50,486 nucleotides of DNA, from assembly GCF_002778275.1 (NCBI RefSeq), contig NZ_NESG01000010.1, forward strand, positions 1 to 50,486, written 5' to 3'. Both the position numbers and the translations under genes were made by a program. Positions 42,346 through 50,486 of this stretch are shown piece after piece. A model generated the notes under the pieces. It ran no database searches. It saw only the letters and a list, made by a program, of their open reading frames with translations, and was not told where the DNA came from. The DNA is from Limnohabitans sp. G3-2 (GTDB lineage: Bacteria > Pseudomonadota > Gammaproteobacteria > Burkholderiales > Burkholderiaceae_C). Position 1 is the first letter of the stretch. Each line of letters starts with the position of its first letter.

Positions 42346-45300
42346 TTAAGAACGCTCGAGCTCGATGTCAAGGCCCAGCGAACGGATTTCCTTGACCAGC
42401 ACGTTGAACGATTCGGGCATGCCCGCTTCGATGGAGTGTTCGCCTTTGACGATGCTCTCGTACACCTTGGTACGGCCTTGCACGTCGTCGGACTTCACGG
42501 TGAGCATCTCTTGCAGGACGTAAGAGGCGCCATACGCTTCCAGTGCCCACACTTCCATCTCACCGAAACGCTGACCACCGAACTGCGCCTTACCACCCAG
42601 CGGCTGCTGAGTGACCAAGCTGTAAGGACCGGTCGAGCGGGCGTGCATCTTGTCGTCCACCAAGTGGTGCAGTTTCAAGAAGTGCATGTAGCCAATGGTG
42701 GTTGGACGGTCAAAGGCGTCGCCTGTGCGGCCGTCAAACAAGTTGGCTTGTGTGCGTGTGGCCGTCAGACCCTTGGCTTTGGCCAGGTCTTCTGGGTAAG
42801 CCAGGTGCAGCATCGCGCGGATTTCTTCTTCGGCAGCTCCGTCGAACACGGGCGTGGCGAATGGGAAACCTTCTTTGAGGTTGCCGGCCATGGCCAAGAC
42901 CTCGTCGTCGCTCAGTTGCGACAGGTCTTCCTTGCGGCCCATGCTGTTGTACAGCTGCTCGAACAGCTTGCGCAGATCGGCAATCTTTTCCATGCGCTGG
43001 GTTTCGGCTTGCAGCATGTTGCCAATGCGCTGACCGATGCCTTTGCCAGCCCAGCCCAAGTGAACTTCCAGCACCTGACCCACGTTCATGCGTGAAGGAA
43101 CGCCCAAAGGGTTCAACACGATGTCGGCAGGTGTACCGTCAGCCATGTAAGGCATGTCTTCAACGGGAACGATCTTGGAGACCACACCCTTGTTGCCGTG
43201 GCGGCCAGCCATCTTGTCACCTGGCTGCAAGCGACGCTTGACGGCCAAATAGACCTTGACCATCTTGAGCACGCCTGCGGGCAACTCATCACCTTGGGTC
43301 AATTTCTTGCGCTTTTCTTCAAACGACAAGTCAAAGCTGTGGCGGGTCTGCTCCAGCGAGTTCTTGATGGACTCGAGTTGCATGGCCACGTCGTCTTCCG
43401 CTGGACGGATGTCGAACCAGTGGAACTTTTCAACCGACTCCATGTAGGCTTTGTCAAGCTTGGTGCCTTTGGCTAACTTTTGAGGGCCGCCGTTGGCCAC
43501 GCGGCCCACCAGCAACTTCTCGATGCGGTCAAACGCGTCGGCTTCAACAATGCGCAACTGGTCATTCAGATCCAGGCGGAAACGCTTGAGTTCGTCGTCA
43601 ATGATCTGTTGAGCACGCTTGTCACGCACGATGCCTTCACGGGTGAAGACCTGCACGTCGATCACAGTGCCTTGCGAGCCCTGGTCCACGCGCAAGGAGG
43701 TGTCTTTCACATCGCTGGCTTTTTCGCCGAAGATGGCGCGCAACAGTTTTTCTTCAGGCGTGAGGGTGGTCTCGCCTTTCGGTGTGACCTTGCCCACCAA
43801 CACGTCGCCGGGCTGCACTTCTGCACCCACGTAGATGATGCCGGAATCGTCCAAACGACCCAATTGCTGCTCGGACAAGTTGGGGATGTCGCGCGAAATT
43901 TCTTCGGCGCCCAGCTTGGTGTCACGGGCCATGACCACGAGTTCTTCGATGTGGATCGAGGTGTAGCGGTCTTCCGACACCACACGCTCAGAGATCAAGA
44001 TCGAGTCTTCGAAGTTGTAGCCGTTCCATGGCATGAAAGCGATCAGCATGTTCTGACCAATGGCGATTTCGCCCAGGTCGGTCGATGCGCCGTCGGCAAT
44101 CACGTCACCCTTGGCCAACTTGTCGCCACGCTTGACGATGGGGCGCTGGTGGATGTTGGTGTTCTGGTTGGAACGCTGGTACTTGATCAGGTTGTAGATG
44201 TCCACACCCACTTCACCCGCCAAGGCCTCGGCGTCGTTCACGCGGATCACGATGCGGGTGGCGTCGACATAGTCCACGATACCGCCGCGTGTCGCGGTGA
44301 CCACAGTGCCGGAGTCGACCGCTGCAACGCGCTCGATGCCGGTTCCGACCATGGGCTTTTCAGGGCGCAGCACAGGCACAGCCTGACGCGACATGTTGGC
44401 ACCCATCAAAGCGCGGTTGGCGTCATCGTGTTCCAGGAATGGGACCAGAGATGCGGCCACAGACACGATCTGGGCTGGCGACACGTCCATGTATTGGATG
44501 CGCTCGGCACCGCACAGGATGGATTCGCCTTTTTCACGGGCCGAGACCAAGTCACCGGTCAGCTTGCCGTCTTTGTCCAACGTGGCGTTGGCCTGGGCAA
44601 TGACGTACTTGCCTTCTTCGATGGCCGACAGGTAGTCGATGTTCATCGTGACTTTGCCGTCGATCACTTGGCGGTAAGGGGTTTCGATGAAACCGTACTC
44701 GTTCAAGCGGGCATACAAAGCCAGCGAGTTGATCAGACCGATGTTGGGACCTTCTGGCGTCTCAATGGGACAGACGCGACCGTAATGGGTCACGTGCACG
44801 TCACGCACTTCAAAGCCTGCACGCTCGCGGGTCAAACCACCTGGGCCAAGGGCCGAAACACGGCGCTTGTGGGTGATCTCGGCCAAGGGGTTGGTCTGGT
44901 CCATGAACTGGGACAGCTGCGATGCGCCAAAGAACTCTTTGAGCGCTGCCGAGATCGGCTTGGAATTGATCAGGTCATGCGGCATGAGCGGCTCTTGCTC
45001 GGCCTGGCCCAAACGCTCTTTCACGGCTTTTTCGATGCGCGCCAAACCTGTGCGGTATTGATTTTCGGCCAGTTCACCCACGCAACGCACGCGGCGGTTG
45101 CCCAAGTGGTCGATGTCATCGACCTCGCCATTGCCGTTGCGCAAGTCCACCAAAATCTTGACCACTGCCAAGATGTCTTCGTTGGTCAAGACCATGGGGC
45201 CTGTGGAGTCTGGACGACCGACACGGGCGTTGAACTTCATGCGACCGACGCGTGACAAATCGTAGGTGTCGGGGTTGTAGAACAAGCGCTGGAACAGGGC

Positions 45301-46470
45301 TTGCACGGCGTCTTCTGTTGGCGGCTCGCCAGGACGCATCATGCGGTAGATGGCCACGCGAGCAGCAAATTCGTCGACGGTTTCGTCGATGCGCAGGGTT
45401 TGCGAAATGTACGCACCTTGGTCCAACTCGTTGGTGTAGATGCAAGGCAGGTCTTGGATGCCCGAGGTGCGCAGCTTTTTCAGCAGCGCTTCGGTCAACT
45501 CTTCGTTGGCCTTGGCGATGATTTCGCCCGTATCGGCTTCCACAATGCTGCGCGCGACCACACGACCCAAGAGGTAGTCTTCTGGCACGCTGATGTGCGT
45601 GGTGCCCGATTGTTCGAGCTCACGGGTGTGGCGCACTGTGATGCGCTTGTCTTTGGCCACCACCACTTTGCCGGACTTGTCGGTGATGTCAAAACGGGCC
45701 ACTTCGCCGCGCAGACGCTCGGCCACAAATTCCATCTGTGCGCCGCTGTCCATCAGACGGAAGTTGTCGTTGACGAAGAAGTTCGCCAAGATCGACTCAG
45801 GGTTCAAGCCAATGGCTTTGAGCAGAATCGACACGGGCATCTTGCGACGACGGTCAACGCGGAAGTACAGGATGTCTTTCGGGTCGAATTCGAAGTCGAG
45901 CCACGAACCGCGGTAAGGGATGATGCGGGCGGAAAACAGCAGTTTGCCCGAGCTGTGGGTTTTGCCCTTGTCGTGCTCAAAGAACACGCCAGGCGAGCGG
46001 TGCAATTGAGACACGATCACGCGCTCTGTTCCGTTGATGATGAAGGAGCCCTTGTCGGTCATCAAAGGCACTTCGCCCATGTAGACCTCTTGCTCCTTGA
46101 CTTCCTTGACCACTTTGTTTTGTGAGGTCGAAGAGTCACGGTCGTAAATGATGAGCTGAACGCGCGCGCGCACAGCCGACGAGAAGGTCAGACCACGCGT
46201 CTGGCATTCGCGCACATCGAACGCTGGTTTGGCCAAGTTGTACTCGACGAATTTCATCTCCACAAAACCGTTGTGGGACACGATCGGGAATGCCGACTCA
46301 AATGCGGCTTGCAGACCTTCGTGTGTGCGTTTGGATGAAACAACACCCGCTTGCAGGAAAGACGTGTAAGCGTCTTTTTGCATTTGCAGCAGGTAAGGAA
46401 CTTCGAGCACGCTTTCGCGGCTGCCGAAACTTTTGCGGATTCGCTTGCGTTCGGTGTATGAATAGGCCAT
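42346..46470 (-). CDS. rpoB: RNA polymerase beta subunit
   Basis: 1374 residues, slightly longer than E. coli RpoB (1342). The rifampicin pocket ([11 protein letters not shown]...[14 protein letters not shown]) carries the residues of susceptible enzymes: Gln, Asp, His, Arg, Ser and Leu at the positions equal to 513, 516, 526, 529, 531 and 533 of E. coli. Further conserved parts are [29 protein letters not shown] and the C-terminal [19 protein letters not shown]. With RpoC it forms the catalytic core. A GGAGATCTC stretch precedes the ATG. Upstream lies the 301-bp gap with an attenuator-like hairpin after rplL. Confidence 0.99.
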   Translation of the reverse strand: MAYSYTERKRIRKSFGSRESVLEVPYLLQMQKDAYTSFLQAGVVSSKRTHEGLQAAFESAFPIVSHNGFVEMKFVEYNLAKPAFDVRECQTRGLTFSSAVRARVQLIIYDRDSSTSQNKVVKEVKEQEVYMGEVPLMTDKGSFIINGTERVIVSQLHRSPGVFFEHDKGKTHSSGKLLFSARIIPYRGSWLDFEFDPKDILYFRVDRRRKMPVSILLKAIGLNPESILANFFVNDNFRLMDSGAQMEFVAERLRGEVARFDITDKSGKVVVAKDKRITVRHTRELEQSGTTHISVPEDYLLGRVVARSIVEADTGEIIAKANEELTEALLKKLRTSGIQDLPCIYTNELDQGAYISQTLRIDETVDEFAARVAIYRMMRPGEPPTEDAVQALFQRLFYNPDTYDLSRVGRMKFNARVGRPDSTGPMVLTNEDILAVVKILVDLRNGNGEVDDIDHLGNRRVRCVGELAENQYRTGLARIEKAVKERLGQAEQEPLMPHDLINSKPISAALKEFFGASQLSQFMDQTNPLAEITHKRRVSALGPGGLTRERAGFEVRDVHVTHYGRVCPIETPEGPNIGLINSLALYARLNEYGFIETPYRQVIDGKVTMNIDYLSAIEEGKYVIAQANATLDKDGKLTGDLVSAREKGESILCGAERIQYMDVSPAQIVSVAASLVPFLEHDDANRALMGANMSRQAVPVLRPEKPMVGTGIERVAAVDSGTVVTATRGGIVDYVDATRIVIRVNDAEALAGEVGVDIYNLIKYQRSNQNTNIHQRPIVKRGDKLAKGDVIADGASTDLGEIAIGQNMLIAFMPWNGYNFEDSILISERVVSEDRYTSIHIEELVVMARDTKLGAEEISRDIPNLSEQQLGRLDDSGIIYVGAEVQPGDVLVGKVTPKGETTLTPEEKLLRAIFGEKASDVKDTSLRVDQGSQGTVIDVQVFTREGIVRDKRAQQIIDDELKRFRLDLNDQLRIVEADAFDRIEKLLVGRVANGGPQKLAKGTKLDKAYMESVEKFHWFDIRPAEDDVAMQLESIKNSLEQTRHSFDLSFEEKRKKLTQGDELPAGVLKMVKVYLAVKRRLQPGDKMAGRHGNKGVVSKIVPVEDMPYMADGTPADIVLNPLGVPSRMNVGQVLEVHLGWAGKGIGQRIGNMLQAETQRMEKIADLRKLFEQLYNSMGRKEDLSQLSDDEVLAMAGNLKEGFPFATPVFDGAAEEEIRAMLHLAYPEDLAKAKGLTATRTQANLFDGRTGDAFDRPTTIGYMHFLKLHHLVDDKMHARSTGPYSLVTQQPLGGKAQFGGQRFGEMEVWALEAYGASYVLQEMLTVKSDDVQGRTKVYESIVKGEHSIEAGMPESFNVLVKEIRSLGLDIELERS

Positions 46471-46617
46471 GAGATCTCCGGGCTTGATCTTTCAGAACTG
46501 TGTGTTGCGCGAGTTTTAGGCTCGCACAACGGGCTTGGCGGCTGGCCTCTACCAGCTTTGGCGGACGATTGCGCATTGCACGCAACCCGAACCAAGGGTC
46601 TTCTGCAGTCGGGTCAG

Positions 46618-46709
46618 AAAACACTGGAAAGAAGACTGGGATCAATCTGCTTTCCGGTGTTTCGTTAAAACGCTGAAAACAAGACTGATGAGGGTCTGCT
46701 TTTCGGTGT
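46618..46709 (-). repeat. Tandem duplicated hairpin in the rplL-rpoB gap
   Basis: Two 43-base copies (46618-46660, 46667-46709; period 49) agree at about 32 positions. On the mRNA strand each copy folds: the first pairs ACACCGGAAAG with CTTTCCAGTGT at 10 of 11 positions, the second keeps a weaker GAAAA/TTTTC plus AGAC/GTCT stem. They resemble processing stems (RNase III-like) found between rplL and rpoB in other bacteria; the role is inference. Confidence 0.6.
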
Positions 46710-46721
46710 GCTCTTCAAGCA

Positions 46722-46760
46722 CCAAAGGCTGGAGGCCCTTTCGGACACTCCAGCCTTGGA
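46722..46760 (-). terminator. Attenuator-like hairpin after rplL
   Basis: The mRNA strand has a stem CCAAGGCTGGAG/CTCCAGCCTTTGG with a ~14-base loop, starting 11 bp past the rplL stop. No U run follows, so it should be a partial terminator or transcript stabiliser, similar in place to the rplL-rpoB attenuator of E. coli. Confidence 0.7.
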
Positions 46761-46771
46761 ACAAAACCGAA

Positions 46772-47146
46772 TTACTTGAGTTCGGCCTTGGCGCCGGCTT
46801 CTTCCAGCTTTTTCTTAGCGGCTTCAGCGTCAGCTTTTGGCAGGCCTTCTTTGACCGCCTTAGGAGCGCCGTCCACCAAGTCTTTGGCTTCTTTCAAGCC
46901 CAGACCGGTGATTTCGCGCACAGCCTTGATCACGGACACTTTGTTGGCGCCGGCTTCGAGCAACATGACGTTGAAGTCAGTCTTCTCTTCAGCGGCAGCA
47001 GCAGCACCGCCACCAGCAGCAGCAGGAGCAGCCATAGCGGCAGCGCTCACACCAAACTTCTCTTCGATGGCTTTCACCAGTTCGTTGAGTTCCATGACCG
47101 TCATGCTGTCCAGCGCGGTCAAAAATGCGTCTTTATCGAATGCCAT
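46772..47146 (-). CDS. rplL: Ribosomal protein bL12 (L7/L12)
   Basis: 124 residues. The N-terminal dimerisation domain (about 1-33, [26 protein letters not shown]) binds the L10 stalk. A flexible Ala/Gly hinge (about 35-53) follows, then the C-terminal domain ([47 protein letters not shown]) recruits translation factors including EF-Tu and EF-G. Gene order rplJ-rplL-rpoB is conserved; it lies 40 bp after rplJ. Confidence 0.99.
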   Translation of the reverse strand: MAFDKDAFLTALDSMTVMELNELVKAIEEKFGVSAAAMAAPAAAGGGAAAAAEEKTDFNVMLLEAGANKVSVIKAVREITGLGLKEAKDLVDGAPKAVKEGLPKADAEAAKKKLEEAGAKAELK

Positions 47147-47186
47147 TTTTATTTCCTAACAATTGGTTAAAACACGAATGCTGGCC

Positions 47187-47693
47187 TTAAGCGGCAACAG
47201 CTTCGCCTTCGCCTTTTTTGGCCGCCAACGCACCCAGCACAACGGCTGTACGCGACATGGGCGACATCAACAAGCCACACAACTGGGCCAACAAAACTTC
47301 TTTCGAAGGGATGTTTGCCAATTGCTTAACGCCGTTCACGTCCAAAGCTTTACCTGCAAATGCACCTGCACGAATGACCAACTTGTCGTTGGTTTTCGCG
47401 AAGTCAGCCACCACCTTGGCGGCGGCGACTGCATCTTCAGAGAAGCCATAGATCAGCGGACCGGTCATCTGGTCGGCGACAACTTCAAACTGCGTACCTG
47501 TCACAGCACGGCGAGCCAAGGTGTTTTTCAACACCGTCAGCGATACGCCGAGGCTGCGAGCTTTGACACGCAGGTTGGTCATGTCAGCGACCGTGATACC
47601 ACGGTATTCCGCCATCACAAGCGTTTGAGCTTTACCGGCGAGGTCGGTCACTTCGGAAATGACCGCTTCTTTCTCACTGCGATTCAGACTCAA
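47187..47693 (-). CDS. rplJ: Ribosomal protein uL10
   Basis: 168 residues. N-terminal RNA-binding domain with [42 protein letters not shown] and KNTLARRAV, then a C-terminal helix that holds L7/L12 dimers. It forms the ribosomal stalk base and, with L7/L12, represses its own mRNA by binding the leader upstream. A GGAG site precedes the ATG at 47693. The leader (47765-47920) lies between rplA and this gene. Confidence 0.99.
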   Translation of the reverse strand: MSLNRSEKEAVISEVTDLAGKAQTLVMAEYRGITVADMTNLRVKARSLGVSLTVLKNTLARRAVTGTQFEVVADQMTGPLIYGFSEDAVAAAKVVADFAKTNDKLVIRAGAFAGKALDVNGVKQLANIPSKEVLLAQLCGLLMSPMSRTAVVLGALAAKKGEGEAVAA

Positions 47694-47764
47694 GGTCTAC
47701 TCCTTTATATGTGTTGTCGGGTTGCCCCTAAAACACGCCTATTTGCAGCGACCAACTGTTCAGG

Positions 47765-47920
47765 ATCTTCATCCATCTGCAGCGGGATCGCCATCTGCGT
47801 TGGCCCAAACCTTCAAGCGAACTTGGCGGTCTGTTGATTAAGCACACCTCTGTGTGCACCAACGGTCTTGGATGGCCTGCAGACCCTTTAGCAAGGACTG
47901 CAGCCCACCACATCGAGCCA
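47765..47920 (-). ncRNA. L10 leader (autoregulatory mRNA region before rplJ)
   Basis: In the 258-bp gap between rplA and rplJ the mRNA strand contains CCAAGACCGTTGGTG, a GCACAC/GTGTGC hairpin, then GCTTAATCAACAGACC. This mirrors the E. coli L10 leader (CCAAGACCG..GGTG - hairpin - CTTAAT - AGAC), the binding site for the L10-(L12)4 complex that controls rplJL. Limits are approximate. Confidence 0.78.
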
Positions 47921-47951
47921 GCTTTTCAGCCGACTCAAATTTTTATCGCCA

Positions 47952-48647
47952 TCAAGCTGCGATGGATTGTGTGTCGACGCGAACGCCCACACCCATGGTC
48001 GAGGACACGGCCACTTTGCGCAGGTAAACACCCTTGCTGGTGGCGGGCTTGGCTTTCACCAAAGCTTCGATCAGTGCCGCCAAGTTGCCTTGCAACTTGT
48101 CGGTGTCGAACGAGCGACGACCGATGGTGCCGTGCACGATACCGGCTTTGTCAACGCGGAACTGGACTTGACCGGCCTTGGCGTTGCGCACAGCTGTGGC
48201 GACGTCAGGGGTCACAGTGCCGACTTTGGGGTTAGGCATCAGGCCACGTGGGCCCAGGATCTGACCCAAAGTACCCACAACGCGCATCGCGTCAGGCGCA
48301 GCAATCACCACGTCAAAAGGCATATCGCCCGCTTTCACGCGTGCAGCCAAATCGTCCATGCCGACCACGTCTGCGCCAGCAGCCAGCGCTTCTTCAGCTT
48401 TGGCGCCTTGAGCGAACACGGCCACGCGTGCGGTTTTACCGGTGCCGTTAGGCAACACGACAGCACCACGAACCACTTGGTCAGATTTCTTGGCATCGAT
48501 GCCCAATTGAACGGCCACGTCAATGGACTCGTCGAACTTGGCGGTGGCGCACTCTTTGACCATGGTCAAAGCATCGGCCAAAGCGTACAACTTCAGGCTG
48601 TCAACTTTGCCAACGAGGGCTTTTTGTTTTTTAGTGAGCTTGGACAT
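47952..48647 (-). CDS. rplA: Ribosomal protein uL1
   Basis: 231 residues. Two-domain L1 fold: start [27 protein letters not shown], and the family signature in the [41 protein letters not shown] region. L1 forms the mobile stalk near the E site and, in relatives, represses the rplKA mRNA. The ATG follows directly after the rplK TAA (no gap), so translation is coupled. Confidence 0.99.
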   Translation of the reverse strand: MSKLTKKQKALVGKVDSLKLYALADALTMVKECATAKFDESIDVAVQLGIDAKKSDQVVRGAVVLPNGTGKTARVAVFAQGAKAEEALAAGADVVGMDDLAARVKAGDMPFDVVIAAPDAMRVVGTLGQILGPRGLMPNPKVGTVTPDVATAVRNAKAGQVQFRVDKAGIVHGTIGRRSFDTDKLQGNLAALIEALVKAKPATSKGVYLRKVAVSSTMGVGVRVDTQSIAA

Positions 48648-49079
48648 TTACACGCCCTCCACATTCACGCCCATGGAACGGGCAGTACCAGCGATGGTGC
48701 GAACAGCTGCGTCCATGTCGGCAGCAGTCAAGTCTTTCATCTTGGTTTTGGCGATCTCTTCCAGCTGAGCGCGGGTGATCTTGCCCACTTTTTCCAGACC
48801 TGGCTTGGTCGAAGCCTTGTCCAGCTTCAGTGACTTCTTGATCAAAGTGGCCGCTGGCGGTGTTTTGATGATGAAGGTGAAGGATTTGTCTGCAAACGCA
48901 GTGATGACCACTGGCAATGGCAGGCCCGGCTCAACGCCTTGGGTCTGGGCGTTGAACGCCTTGCAGAATTCCATGATGTTCAAACCACGTTGACCCAGTG
49001 CAGGACCAATAGGTGGTGATGGATTGGCTTTACCAGCTGGCACTTGCAGCTTGATGAAGCCGACGATTTTTTTCGCCAT
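48648..49079 (-). CDS. rplK: Ribosomal protein uL11
   Basis: 143 residues from the ATG at 49079 (AAGGAG site upstream). It has the standard sequence [43 protein letters not shown], whose Pro-rich segment is the thiostrepton-region proline helix, and a C-terminal rRNA-binding domain ([14 protein letters not shown]). It binds the GTPase-associated centre of 23S rRNA. An in-frame extension to 49115 contains the ribosome-binding site and is not coding. Confidence 0.99.
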   Translation of the reverse strand: MAKKIVGFIKLQVPAGKANPSPPIGPALGQRGLNIMEFCKAFNAQTQGVEPGLPLPVVITAFADKSFTFIIKTPPAATLIKKSLKLDKASTKPGLEKVGKITRAQLEEIAKTKMKDLTAADMDAAVRTIAGTARSMGVNVEGV

Positions 49080-49204
49080 GCTTTTCTCCTTGCGGGTTTT
49101 AACGCTCAAAACCAATCGGCTTTGGGCTCCCCGGGGTTAACGACTCTGAAATAGTGTTGGGCGCCGAGTCGGGTAGCGCCAAACAGGGAATTGAGAAAAA
49201 CCGA

Positions 49205-49786
49205 TCAGGTTTTTTCGACTTGTCCGAACTCCAACTCAACGGGTGTGGCGCGACCGAAAATGGTCACCGAAACACGCATTTTGTTGCGCTCGTAATTGAC
49301 TTCTTCGACCGTGCCATTGAAATCGGTGAACGGGCCCTCTTTGACGCGGATGTATTCACCCACTTCAAATTCAACCTTGTGGCGTGGCTTGTCCGTGCCT
49401 TCTTGCATCTGGCTCACGATTTTCTGGACATCGGCTTCGGAAATCGGAGCGGGTCGGTTTTTGGCGCCACCCACAAAGCCCGTGACTTTGTTGGTGTGCT
49501 TGACCAAATGCCAAGTTTCGTCGTCCATGACCATTTCCACCAGCACATAGCCAGGGAAAAACTTGCGCTCTGTGGTGCGCTTTTGGCCGTTTTTAACTTC
49601 TACAACCTCTTCGGTCGGCACCAGAATGCGACCAAATTTGATCTCCATGCCAGAGCGCGCAATGCGTTCGATGATGTTTCGCTCGACCGCTTTTTCCATA
49701 CCGGAATAAGCGTGCACGACATACCACTTCAGATCTGGATTGGTCGAAGAGCCCGCCATGGGGGCGTTGACTACAGCATCGTTCAT
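49205..49786 (-). CDS. nusG: Transcription elongation/termination factor NusG
   Basis: 193 residues from the ATG at 49786. NGN domain (about 20-125): [23 protein letters not shown] ... [10 protein letters not shown] ... [14 protein letters not shown]-terminal KOW domain (about 140-193): [24 protein letters not shown] ... [21 protein letters not shown]. It binds RNA polymerase and couples transcription to ribosomes or Rho. The ~18-residue N-terminal extension [19 protein letters not shown] is longer than in E. coli. The ATG overlaps the secE stop by one base (TAATG). Confidence 0.98.
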   Translation of the reverse strand: MNDAVVNAPMAGSSTNPDLKWYVVHAYSGMEKAVERNIIERIARSGMEIKFGRILVPTEEVVEVKNGQKRTTERKFFPGYVLVEMVMDDETWHLVKHTNKVTGFVGGAKNRPAPISEADVQKIVSQMQEGTDKPRHKVEFEVGEYIRVKEGPFTDFNGTVEEVNYERNKMRVSVTIFGRATPVELEFGQVEKT

Positions 49787-50169
49787 TATTTTTTCCACCC
49801 AAGAATCAGATCGTAGAAAACCCATTCCAGAGTTTTGTCGGTGAGCCACAAAAAGAGGGCCATCACCACCACAAAAGCAAAAACGTAAGCCGTGATTTGC
49901 ATGGCTTCTTTGCGCTCGGGCCATACAACCTTCTTGACTTCACGCACGGCATCGCGACCGAAAGCGATCAATTGGCGGCCTGACTCGGAAGTGAAGAACA
50001 CAGCCACCGCAGCCAGCAAGCCGACCAACAAGCCCGCCCACTGAACCCAACCACCTCGGCCGGCCAACATGTAAAAGGCCACGAGCGCACCAATGACCAA
50101 TGCAGCAGCCAGCGCCACTCGCATCTTGTCACCCGCAGCATTCACTGTTTGAACTTCAGACGTTGCCAT
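49786..50169 (-). CDS. secE: Preprotein translocase subunit SecE
   Basis: 127 residues with three membrane segments: about 18-36, 42-60 and 92-120. The conserved amphipathic helix and hinge [42 protein letters not shown] form the essential SecE core; the first two segments are extra, as in E. coli. It clamps the SecY channel in the inner membrane. tRNA-Trp and tuf lie upstream in the same direction, the usual betaproteobacterial order. Confidence 0.97.
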   Translation of the reverse strand: MATSEVQTVNAAGDKMRVALAAALVIGALVAFYMLAGRGGWVQWAGLLVGLLAAVAVFFTSESGRQLIAFGRDAVREVKKVVWPERKEAMQITAYVFAFVVVMALFLWLTDKTLEWVFYDLILGWKK

Positions 50170-50224
50170 ACGGCTTGAAACCTTTGTTGAGCCCCCGATG
50201 AACGAAGACCCTTATCAGACAAGG

Positions 50225-50249
50225 AAGCCCGCTAGGGGCTAGCGGGCTT
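50225..50249 (-). terminator. Hairpin between tRNA-Trp and secE
   Basis: Perfect 10-bp stem AAGCCCGCTA/TAGCGGGCTT with a 5-base loop, 20 bp past the tRNA. No clear U run follows on the minus strand, so partial termination or tRNA processing is as likely as full termination. Confidence 0.6.
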
Positions 50250-50268
50250 GGAAATCCACCTTTTCAGG

Positions 50269-50344
50269 TGGCAGGGGCAGTAGGAATCGAACCTACAACC
50301 TTCGGTTTTGGAGACCGACGCTCTGCCAATTGAGCTATACCCCT
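50269..50344 (-). tRNA. tRNA-Trp (CCA)
   Basis: 76 nt with encoded CCA; anticodon loop CTCCAAA gives anticodon CCA. D arm, T arm (GTAGGTTCGATTCCTAC) and discriminator G73 are normal. The first acceptor pair is G1-U72 (a wobble) where A1-U72 is usual. Position between tuf and secE is the standard arrangement. Confidence 0.95.
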
Positions 50345-50356
50345 ACAGATGATTTT

Positions 50357-50486
50357 CAGGCGATGATCTTGGCAACAACGCCAGCGCCAACCGTGCGGCC
50401 ACCTTCGCGGATAGCGAAGCGCAAGCCTTCTTCCATCGCAATGGGGTTGATCAACTTCACAGTGATCGACACGTTGTCACCCGGCA
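50357..50486 (-). CDS. tuf: Elongation factor Tu, C-terminal fragment
   Basis: The minus strand encodes [20 protein letters not shown], then [22 protein letters not shown] and a stop at 50359-50357. This is the end of domain 3 of EF-Tu, the GTPase that delivers aminoacyl-tRNA to the ribosome. The gene runs off the right edge. It lies 12 bp upstream of tRNA-Trp. Confidence 0.98.

Noticed and set aside
43480..45255. A 591-codon plus-strand frame opposite rpoB
   Set aside because: Antisense shadow of a conserved gene; Val/His/Asp-biased composition without known domains.
46535..47170. A 211-codon plus-strand frame across the rplL-rpoB gap and rplL
   Set aside because: Antisense to rplL and to the hairpin region; Phe/Ser-rich, with no conserved features.

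Overview
The window looks like a chromosomal segment of a betaproteobacterium, most likely a freshwater Comamonadaceae (order Burkholderiales, Limnohabitans/Rhodoferax-like). The basis is gene order: tuf - tRNA-Trp - secE - nusG - rplKA - rplJL - rpoBC, the block corC-lnt-glyQ-glyS-gmhB-plsC, rsmB-DUF4390-ntrYX, and a MerR-type LiuR regulator beside isovaleryl-CoA dehydrogenase. Base composition is moderately GC-rich except for a visibly AT-richer stretch around 26.2-31 kb. The genus is inference.

Layout. (1) 1-1.9 kb, minus strand: a two-partner secretion pair. The outer-membrane transporter TpsB is complete; only the first 41 codons of the exoprotein TpsA are inside the window, recognisable by their extended signal peptide. 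(2) 2.0-4.7 kb, plus strand: a 7TM-DISM histidine kinase and an overlapping OmpR-type response regulator. (3) 4.7-8.1 kb, minus strand: HAD phosphatase, YchJ-like protein, rhodanese, short-chain acyl-CoA dehydrogenase and SDR. (4) 8.06-8.57 kb: a gene-free block of REP-type palindromes, 2.5 copies of a 140-bp unit plus a second REP family. (5) 8.6-13.9 kb: a branched-chain acyl-CoA catabolic module (thiolase, beta-carbonic anhydrase, isovaleryl-CoA dehydrogenase, PaaI-like thioesterase) with the regulator LiuR and a divergent MBL-fold hydrolase. The same palindromic operator lies on both sides of liuR. (6) 13.9-22.7 kb, minus strand: YgjP-type metallopeptidase, plsC, gmhB, glyS, glyQ, lnt, corC and a GNAT acetyltransferase (envelope biogenesis and translation). 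(7) 22.9-26.2 kb, plus strand: fadD, an MBL hydrolase, and a small RRM protein with a long structured leader and a clear terminator. (8) 26.2-32.4 kb, accessory: an AT-rich lipoprotein, tRNA-Phe, a secreted dienelactone-hydrolase-like protein, an MFS exporter and a divergent serine hydrolase. (9) 32.5-38.0 kb, minus strand: ntrX (without a AAA+ domain), ntrY, DUF4390, rsmB and a LemA-like protein. (10) 38.1-50.5 kb, minus strand: rpoC, rpoB, rplL, rplJ, rplA, rplK, nusG, secE, tRNA-Trp and the end of tuf, with an L10 leader before rplJ and an attenuator-like hairpin between rplL and rpoB.

How the genes work together. The strongest functional unit is the LiuR regulon. LiuR should release its operators when branched-chain acyl-CoA substrates are present, switching on isovaleryl-CoA oxidation and thiolysis; the embedded carbonic anhydrase could supply bicarbonate for a methylcrotonyl-CoA carboxylase encoded elsewhere. 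The right-hand end is the core transcription/translation supercluster. No CRISPR array, prophage, integrase or insertion sequence was seen. I found no clearly new multi-gene system; the most unusual structures are the REP array with covarying stems, the duplicated LiuR operators, the duplicated hairpins before rpoB, and the NtrX variant.
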